Below, piece by piece: positions 6,462-10,918 of a stretch of DNA of 10,918 nt. The number at the start of each line of letters is the position of its first letter. The stretch's first letter is position 1. The stretch comes from Acidimicrobiales bacterium (GTDB lineage Bacteria; Actinomycetota; Acidimicrobiia; Acidimicrobiales; Ilumatobacteraceae). Made by a program: the position numbers and the translations under genes. Below the pieces are notes generated by a model. It saw nothing but the letters and a program-made list of their open reading frames with translations, was not told the origin of the DNA and searched no databases. The stretch lies in NCBI GenBank assembly GCA_030833305.1, contig JAURHL010000052.1:1-10918 (forward strand), in the 5' to 3' direction.

Positions 6462-7453
6462 CCTCGCTCACCAACGTCTCGCCACAACTTCGTCGGGCCT
6501 GGCATCCGGTCGGTCGCGTCGAATCGTTCGGCTCCTCACCCACGCGCATCGAGTTGGTGGGCGAGGCCTACGTGGTGGTCCGACTGGGCGACACCGTGAA
6601 GGCGTTCCTCGACGTGTGCCCGCACCGCAACGCGCGACTCAGCGACGGCCTCGTCACCGAGGGCTGCTTGCGTTGCCCGTATCACGGCTGGGAGTTCGAC
6701 GCCGAGGGTGCGGTCGCCCACGTGCCTGCTCTCGGAGCCGACGCCACGTTGCCTCCGGCGCGTCTGGCCGCCCCGTTCATCCAGGAACGTTTCGGTTTGC
6801 TGTGGATCGCACCCGAGGAGCCGGTCACCGACATCTTGCCCATCCCGGAATGGGACGACGAGTCCCTCACCAAGGTCTGGATGCCGCCGGTCGACATCGA
6901 TGCCGCCGCCGCGCAGGCCATCGACAACTTCCTCGACTTCAGCCACTTCCCCTACGTGCACGCCGGAACCTTCGGCTCCGACAAGGACCGCTTGGTGAAG
7001 GACTACTCCACCGAACGCACCGCCGATGGCTGGGGCTTCGTGGTGCAGTACCCACACGTCATCGAGAACCACGAGGATCCGTTGGTGACCTCCGGTGAAC
7101 ATCCGTTGGTGCAGGATCGCCTGATGCGGTACGACTATCGGGTTCCCTTCACCGCGAATCTGCGCCTCGAGATTCCGATGACGGGCATGATCAACGCCAT
7201 CGTCATGTGGTGCCAGCCCATGACCATGGACCGCACCCGGGTGCACATCGTCATGATTCGCAACGATGTACGCACCGCTGCTGACCACCAGGCCGCCATC
7301 GACTACGAGATGAAGATCTTCACCGAGGATCTCTGCGTCATCGAGAGACTGCGCGACAAGACCATGCCGCTGGAGCGCGGACAGGTGCACGTGCGCAGTG
7401 ATCGCCACACGGTCGAGTTCCGCCGCATCCTGCAGAAGTTGATGGACGCCTGA
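6458..7453 (+). CDS. Rieske non-heme iron oxygenase, alpha subunit (VanA/demethylase-like size)
   Basis: A Rieske oxygenase uses O2 and electrons to hydroxylate or demethylate small organic compounds; 331 residues, cytoplasmic. The Rieske cluster ligands are Cys54-x-His56 (CPHRNARLSDG) and Cys73-x2-His76 (CPYHGWEFD). The catalytic domain has the mononuclear iron motif DNFLDFSHFPYVHAGTFG (156-173), giving the bridging Asp160 and ligands His163 and His168. Asp291 in FTEDLCVIERL is the probable third ligand. Length and motif spacing fit the single-component-type alpha subunits such as O- and N-demethylases rather than biphenyl or naphthalene dioxygenases; no small beta subunit follows. It is coupled to the second permease by an ATGA overlap, so its substrate probably enters through this importer. 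No reductase or ferredoxin gene is present nearby. The family is certain; the substrate is inferred only from context. Confidence 0.92.
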   Translation: MTSLTNVSPQLRRAWHPVGRVESFGSSPTRIELVGEAYVVVRLGDTVKAFLDVCPHRNARLSDGLVTEGCLRCPYHGWEFDAEGAVAHVPALGADATLPPARLAAPFIQERFGLLWIAPEEPVTDILPIPEWDDESLTKVWMPPVDIDAAAAQAIDNFLDFSHFPYVHAGTFGSDKDRLVKDYSTERTADGWGFVVQYPHVIENHEDPLVTSGEHPLVQDRLMRYDYRVPFTANLRLEIPMTGMINAIVMWCQPMTMDRTRVHIVMIRNDVRTAADHQAAIDYEMKIFTEDLCVIERLRDKTMPLERGQVHVRSDRHTVEFRRILQKLMDA

Positions 7454-7454
7454 C

Positions 7455-8642
7455 TCAGGGCGCACCGGACGCGTCGGCCACGAAGCCGAGCAACGGCATG
7501 GTGACGTGTCGGAAATCGACGGTGTCCAGATCGTCGATGAAACCGTCGAGCACGGCCAACCCCAACGGGATCGCCTGACCGACGAGGGCCACCAGGTCGG
7601 CCACCGCCGGTTTCACGCCGGCTGGGGCGAGCATCCGGTGGTAGCGATCGCGCCCACCCAGGTGGAGTTCGTCGAGGACCGCCGCCAGATCCCGCCGATG
7701 GCTGGCCGCGATGTACGCCTCGAGTCGGAACCGAAGCCATGGACGTCGCTTCTCGCCGCCGCCTCGCGTGAGCAAATGAGCCGCCACCTTGCCCATTTCG
7801 ACCCGATTGACCGTCCGATCAGTGACGGGTCGGTTGTCGGTGATGGCCTCGTCGAGGAGCACCCGAATGGCGTCGATGAGAAGGTCGTCCTTGCTCGCGT
7901 ATCGGGTGTACACCGCACCGGCGGTCAGACCCGCCCGACGTCCGATTCGTGAGGCGGTCGACGATTGCAGTCCCACCTGGCCGATCACCAACTGGGCGCT
8001 GTCGATCAGAGCGTCGCGCAACAAGTCGCCCGTCGTCGATGAGATGCGCTCACCGAGCTCGGGCACCCACGGTTCGTCCACGTGTTCACTGGCCGCGTCC
8101 ATGGCCCGAACGATGAGAGCCATGGCGAGACGCCACACGTCGGCATCACCATCGGACACGTTGTCGTGGAGGACGATTCCCCACGTGATGCCCACCAGAA
8201 ACGCCAGGCGAGCCCGCTCCGGGGAAGTTCGCCGCGACCATTGGAACAGGGCGTCGATCTCCGGCGCGATCACCTCGGAGAGTTCGGAGCGCCGACGTGC
8301 CACGGCGAGAAACTCGACCCCCGCCCGAAGGGCGTCGCTGGCACCCACCACTCGTTCGACCAGATCGCGTCCGTCACGCGCCCCGTCGGCGACCGCGACG
8401 ACATCGCTCAAGAGCTCGACCATCGCGGGTCGACAGCGCTCCATCCAGACGGCCACGGCCAGTTCATCCGGCGTCTCGTGACGTGAGTACACCGCCCCCG
8501 CGGTGATACCCAGGCGGCGAGCCACCGAATGCATCCCCAGTTGGTCGAGACCGACGTTCACCACTTCGGCCAGCGCCGCGTCCAGAACATCCCCGTCCCG
8601 CTGCAGCGAGCGCACGGAGCGAGCGCGGGACCGGATGGGCAT
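7455..8642 (-). CDS. Tandem (double) TetR-family transcriptional regulator
   Basis: A 395-residue protein built from two TetR-like halves. Half 1 has an N-terminal DNA-binding domain at about 15-66, with the helix-turn-helix region VARRLGITAGAVYSRHETPD (40-59). Half 2 has a second one at about 204-262, with RIGRRAGLTAGAVYTRYASK (232-251). The two recognition segments are nearly alike (GxTAGAVYxRxxxxDxL) and about 192 residues apart. Each is followed by a helical ligand-binding-type region. TetR proteins normally have about 200 residues with one such domain and bind DNA as dimers, so this looks like a single-chain pseudo-dimer. The ATG at 8642 has no ribosome binding site but has a TAGCCT element six bases upstream, suggesting a leaderless mRNA. 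It is convergent with the oxygenase gene (one base between stops) and divergent from the protease gene. Ligand and targets are unknown. Confidence 0.88.
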   Translation of the reverse strand: MPIRSRARSVRSLQRDGDVLDAALAEVVNVGLDQLGMHSVARRLGITAGAVYSRHETPDELAVAVWMERCRPAMVELLSDVVAVADGARDGRDLVERVVGASDALRAGVEFLAVARRRSELSEVIAPEIDALFQWSRRTSPERARLAFLVGITWGIVLHDNVSDGDADVWRLAMALIVRAMDAASEHVDEPWVPELGERISSTTGDLLRDALIDSAQLVIGQVGLQSSTASRIGRRAGLTAGAVYTRYASKDDLLIDAIRVLLDEAITDNRPVTDRTVNRVEMGKVAAHLLTRGGGEKRRPWLRFRLEAYIAASHRRDLAAVLDELHLGGRDRYHRMLAPAGVKPAVADLVALVGQAIPLGLAVLDGFIDDLDTVDFRHVTMPLLGFVADASGAP

Positions 8643-8648
8643 GGCGGC

Positions 8649-8654
8649 AGGCTA
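8649..8654 (-). promoter_or_regulatory. Candidate -10 element of the double TetR gene
   Basis: On the minus strand TAGCCT (TAnnnT) ends six bases before the ATG at 8642. Transcription would then begin at or next to the start codon, giving a leaderless message. This agrees with the absence of a ribosome binding site. No good -35 is visible. Confidence 0.3.
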
Positions 8655-8685
8655 GTTCCCCCTGTTCACCGCCTAGATGTGACAC

Positions 8686-8691
8686 TATGAT
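8686..8691 (+). promoter_or_regulatory. Candidate -10 element of the HtrA-like protease gene
   Basis: TATGAT differs from the TATAAT consensus at one base and lies 35 bases before the ATG at 8727. TGTTCA, 17 bases upstream, is a weak -35. The start site would fall near 8698, next to the perfect 10-base palindrome ATCGGCCGAT at 8700-8709, which could serve as an operator. Confidence 0.45.
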
Positions 8692-8714
8692 TTGTGCTGA
8701 TCGGCCGATACGAC

Positions 8715-8720
8715 AAGGAG
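8715..8720 (+). promoter_or_regulatory. Ribosome binding site of the HtrA-like protease gene
   Basis: AAGGAG lies six bases before the ATG at 8727. It supports that start over an in-frame GTG at 8694, which would place eleven charged residues before the signal peptide. Confidence 0.75.
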
Positions 8721-8726
8721 TTGAAC

Positions 8727-10310
8727 ATGCGGCGAGTCTCACTGTTCATCGGAGCCATGCTCCTGGGCTTGGCCGCGTGCGGCGGGGATTCGGGAGGGAG
8801 CAAGGTCGCCGACACCAGCAATCCCCCGGATTCCACCAGTGCCCCGGCCCCGGCATCCGGGGCCATCTCGAGCAAGGAGGACGCCCGCGCCGCCGTGGTA
8901 CGAATCGTTTCCCAGGGCAGTTTCCGCGATCCCGAAGTGGGCTTTCAGTCCGGAGTCGGATCGGGGTCGGGCTTCATCGTGAGTGCCGATGGTCTGGTGG
9001 TGACCAACCAGCACGTGGTGGAAGGTGCGGGATCCGTCGAAGTCTTCATCGACGGTGAGGACCGGCCACTCAACGCGCGCATTCTCGGGGTGTCGGAGTG
9101 CAACGACCTCGCGGTCCTCGATCTGGAAGGTGACGGCTACCCCTACTTCGAGTGGTTCGAAGGCACGGTCGACGCCGGCACCGACATCTGGGCCGCGGGG
9201 TTCCCCCTCGGTGATCCCGAATACTCCATCAGCCGGGGCTCGGTGGTGAAAGCCGAGGCCGACGGTGAAACCGAGTGGGCGTCGTTCGACTTCAGCATCG
9301 AGCACGACGCCACCACCGAGCCCGGTAACTCGGGCGGTCCCGTCATCACCGAGGACGGACGAGTGGTGGGTGTGCACTACGCCGGCGGTGATCTGTACGG
9401 GAATGGGGTGATCCGCCGGTTCGCCATTCCCGCCGAATTGGCCATCGACGTGGTCGAGGTGCTGTCACAGGGTCAGGATCAGGATTCCATTGGCATCAAC
9501 GGAACTGCCGTGGCCGGTGAGAACCTGGCCGGCATCTGGGTGAGCGGCGTGCGCGCCGGTAGCCCAGCGAGCGATCTGGGAATCGAAGCCGGAGACGTGG
9601 TGCTCAGCCTCGGGGGTCGGGACGTGGTGAGTCAGGATGACCTCGACCGGTACGGGTTCGCAACCAAGTCCGGCTACTGCGACGTGTTGCGCACCCAGGG
9701 CACCGATCGCGCAATCGAGATCACGGTGTTGCGATTCGACACCGGGGAGATCCTCAGTGGTGAGTTGAACAACCCTGAGCGTCAACTCGAGGTGGTTCAA
9801 ACCATCTCGAGCCAACTCGGCGCCGGTGACTCGGGCAGTTACGACTACGAGACCGTCACCGACATCGATGGGGTCTTCGCGGTCGATCTGCCGGTGCAAT
9901 GGTCCGAACGCAATTTCACCAAATGGGAGTTCTTCGGAGTCCAGAACCCCTCCATTCAGGCCTCCGCCGACCTGAACGGTTACCGGGACACTTGGACGAC
10001 GGCGGGTATCGAGGTGATCTTCGCCAAGGACCTCGACGAAGAGGAAATCGATGACGCCCTGATCGCCATCGACAATGCCCTGAATCTCTCGACGATCTGC
10101 ACACTGGATGGTACGAAGCAGTACACGAACGGATCGGTCGCCGGCCAATACCTGGTGTACAGCATGTGCGACGGGAACTCGATGCTGTTCGTCATCGGAG
10201 CGTTCTGGGATCCGATCACGGATGGACTCATCATCCTCACCGCACAGATCATCGACGACGCCGACTTGCAGGCGATCGATCAGGTACTCGCTTCGATCGT
10301 CGTTCTCTGA
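8727..10310 (+). CDS. HtrA/DegP-like trypsin-type serine protease lipoprotein with PDZ domain and unassigned C-terminal region
   Basis: A 527-residue extracytoplasmic protease, probably in envelope protein quality control or processing. Residues 1-18 are a lipoprotein signal (MRRVSLFIGAMLLGLAAC, lipidated Cys18), followed by a Gly/Ser/Pro-rich linker to about 50. The trypsin-like domain (about 52-245) has the full catalytic triad: His96 in VTNQHVVEGA, Asp127 in ECNDLAVLDL and Ser202 in EPGNSGGPVI. A PDZ domain spans about 262-345 (GIWVSGVRAGSPASDLGIEAGDVVLSLGG is its core, residues 269-297). Residues 370-527 form a further domain I do not recognise, with YDYETVTDIDGVFAVDLPVQW, Cys458 and Cys481 (possible disulfide) and a hydrophobic end. 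Classical HtrA proteins are membrane-spanning or soluble; this one is anchored by lipid. It is divergent from the double TetR gene, with 84 bases between the starts. The fold and active site are firm; the C-terminal role is unknown. Confidence 0.92.
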   Translation: MRRVSLFIGAMLLGLAACGGDSGGSKVADTSNPPDSTSAPAPASGAISSKEDARAAVVRIVSQGSFRDPEVGFQSGVGSGSGFIVSADGLVVTNQHVVEGAGSVEVFIDGEDRPLNARILGVSECNDLAVLDLEGDGYPYFEWFEGTVDAGTDIWAAGFPLGDPEYSISRGSVVKAEADGETEWASFDFSIEHDATTEPGNSGGPVITEDGRVVGVHYAGGDLYGNGVIRRFAIPAELAIDVVEVLSQGQDQDSIGINGTAVAGENLAGIWVSGVRAGSPASDLGIEAGDVVLSLGGRDVVSQDDLDRYGFATKSGYCDVLRTQGTDRAIEITVLRFDTGEILSGELNNPERQLEVVQTISSQLGAGDSGSYDYETVTDIDGVFAVDLPVQWSERNFTKWEFFGVQNPSIQASADLNGYRDTWTTAGIEVIFAKDLDEEEIDDALIAIDNALNLSTICTLDGTKQYTNGSVAGQYLVYSMCDGNSMLFVIGAFWDPITDGLIILTAQIIDDADLQAIDQVLASIVVL

Positions 10311-10360
10311 TACTTCGCCGAGGCGAGACATGTGATTGCCCCACGTTGTCGGTGTCTGAC

Positions 10361-10366
10361 TAACGT
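10361..10366 (+). promoter_or_regulatory. Candidate -10 element for leaderless methyltransferase mRNA
   Basis: TAACGT (TAnnnT) ends nine bases before the ATG at 10376, so transcription would start at or within a few bases of the start codon. No ribosome binding site precedes the ATG, consistent with leaderless translation, which is common in actinobacteria. TTGCCC at 10336-10341 is a weak -35 with long spacing. Confidence 0.35.
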
Positions 10367-10375
10367 CTGACGTCC

Positions 10376-10918
10376 ATGACCCGTTTCGGAGCCGAGTATT
10401 ACGAACGTTTCTACGGTGACGGTGGCGTGCACGACCGTCACAAGATCGCTCATCTCGCGTCGGCGGTTCATGGCATGTGTGCGTGGTGGGACGTGGAGCC
10501 TGCGAGCGTGCTCGACGTGGGGGCTGGTCCGGGCATGTGGCGCGATTGGTATCGCGAGAACTATCCGGAGGTGAGGATCGTGTCCACCGACGTCAGCGAA
10601 CACGCCTGTCGCGAATTCGGCCACGAACACCGTGACATCGCGACGTGGCGTCCCCGTTCGCGATTCGATCTCGTCGTCTGTCACGGCGTGTTGCAGTACC
10701 CCGACGACAAGGCGGTGACCGCCGCCATCGACAACATCGCCGCCGCCTGTCGACACGTGCTGTACCTCGAGGTTCCCACCACGGCCGACTTCGAATCGGT
10801 GGTCGACCCTGACGCCACCGACATGGAAGTCCATCACCGCTCGGGTGATTGGTATCGACGTCGGCTGAACGAGCACTTCACACAGGCCGGTGCCGGATTG
10901 TGGGTTCGCAAGGGTGGC
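10376..10918 (+). CDS. Class I SAM-dependent methyltransferase (runs off right edge)
   Basis: The frame is open for 181 codons from the ATG to the window end. Motif I is VLDVGAGPGMW (45-55), the glycine-rich SAM-binding loop. The acidic residue after strand 2 is Asp72 in VSTDVS. A motif IV-like segment FDLVVCHGVLQYPDD is at 97-111, followed by a helix and the strand HVLYLEVPTT (127-136). This order is that of the Rossmann-fold methyltransferases. The N-terminal AEYYERFYGDGGVHDRHK resembles the Y-x-x-F-Y openings of small-molecule methyltransferases. The final residues are already in the late strand region, so only a short piece is probably missing. The acceptor is unknown. It follows the protease gene by 65 bases with its own candidate promoter, so co-transcription is possible but not implied. 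Confidence 0.88.
   Translation, partial: MTRFGAEYYERFYGDGGVHDRHKIAHLASAVHGMCAWWDVEPASVLDVGAGPGMWRDWYRENYPEVRIVSTDVSEHACREFGHEHRDIATWRPRSRFDLVVCHGVLQYPDDKAVTAAIDNIAAACRHVLYLEVPTTADFESVVDPDATDMEVHHRSGDWYRRRLNEHFTQAGAGLWVRKGG

Noticed and set aside
8643..8673. GGCGG...CCGCC inverted repeat as the TetR operator
   Set aside because: Five-base GC-only arms are common by chance at this base composition. The palindrome at 8700-8709 is a better, though still weak, candidate.
10312..10328. Possible hairpin (ttcgc...gcgag) after the protease gene as a terminator
   Set aside because: The stem is only about five base pairs and no U tract follows.
9465..10331. Minus-strand open frame (288 codons) opposite the protease C-terminal half
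   Set aside because: It has no motif or start signal. The plus frame is continuous with a firm protease and PDZ domain, so the antisense frame is a shadow.

Overview
The window reads as a chromosomal segment of a high-GC Gram-positive bacterium. The base composition and codon use are GC-rich throughout. Two secreted proteins are lipoproteins with an actinobacterial style of signal peptide (lipobox ending AC, then a Gly/Asp/Ser-rich linker). TetR-type regulation and leaderless-looking genes fit Actinomycetota. A free-living Acidimicrobiia-like lineage is my best guess, from general style only and not from any marker gene. Nothing points to a mobile element, phage, CRISPR array or RNA gene, and no stretch over 130 bases lacks a gene.

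Layout. 1-777 (minus): the N-terminal part of a histone-deacetylase/acetylpolyamine-amidohydrolase family enzyme, cut by the left edge. 876-1340 (plus): a small NYN/PIN-like putative ribonuclease, divergent from it. 1465-7453 (plus): the main transport cluster. It holds a BMP-family (PnrA-like) substrate-binding lipoprotein, a strong hairpin, a double-domain ABC ATPase, two permeases and a Rieske non-heme iron oxygenase. The last four genes are joined by three successive 4-base ATGA stop/start overlaps. 7455-8642 (minus): an unusual single-chain regulator made of two TetR-like halves, convergent with the oxygenase with one base between the stop codons. 8727-10310 (plus): a lipid-anchored HtrA-like trypsin/PDZ protease with an unassigned C-terminal region, divergent from the regulator. 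10376-10918 (plus): a class I SAM-dependent methyltransferase, cut by the right edge.

How the genes work together. The lipoprotein, ATPase and permeases form a complete importer of the BMP/nucleoside type. The hairpin after the first gene probably lets the binding protein be made in excess over the membrane parts. The oxygenase is translationally coupled to the second permease. The simplest reading is that it acts on the imported compound, perhaps a modified nucleobase or nucleoside (for example by N- or O-demethylation) or another small heterocycle. That substrate is inference. No ferredoxin reductase partner is present, so electrons would have to come from elsewhere. The double TetR protein is a candidate regulator of the cluster or of the protease gene beside it. 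The most noteworthy points are the transporter-oxygenase coupling, the tandem TetR architecture and the protease's C-terminal domain.
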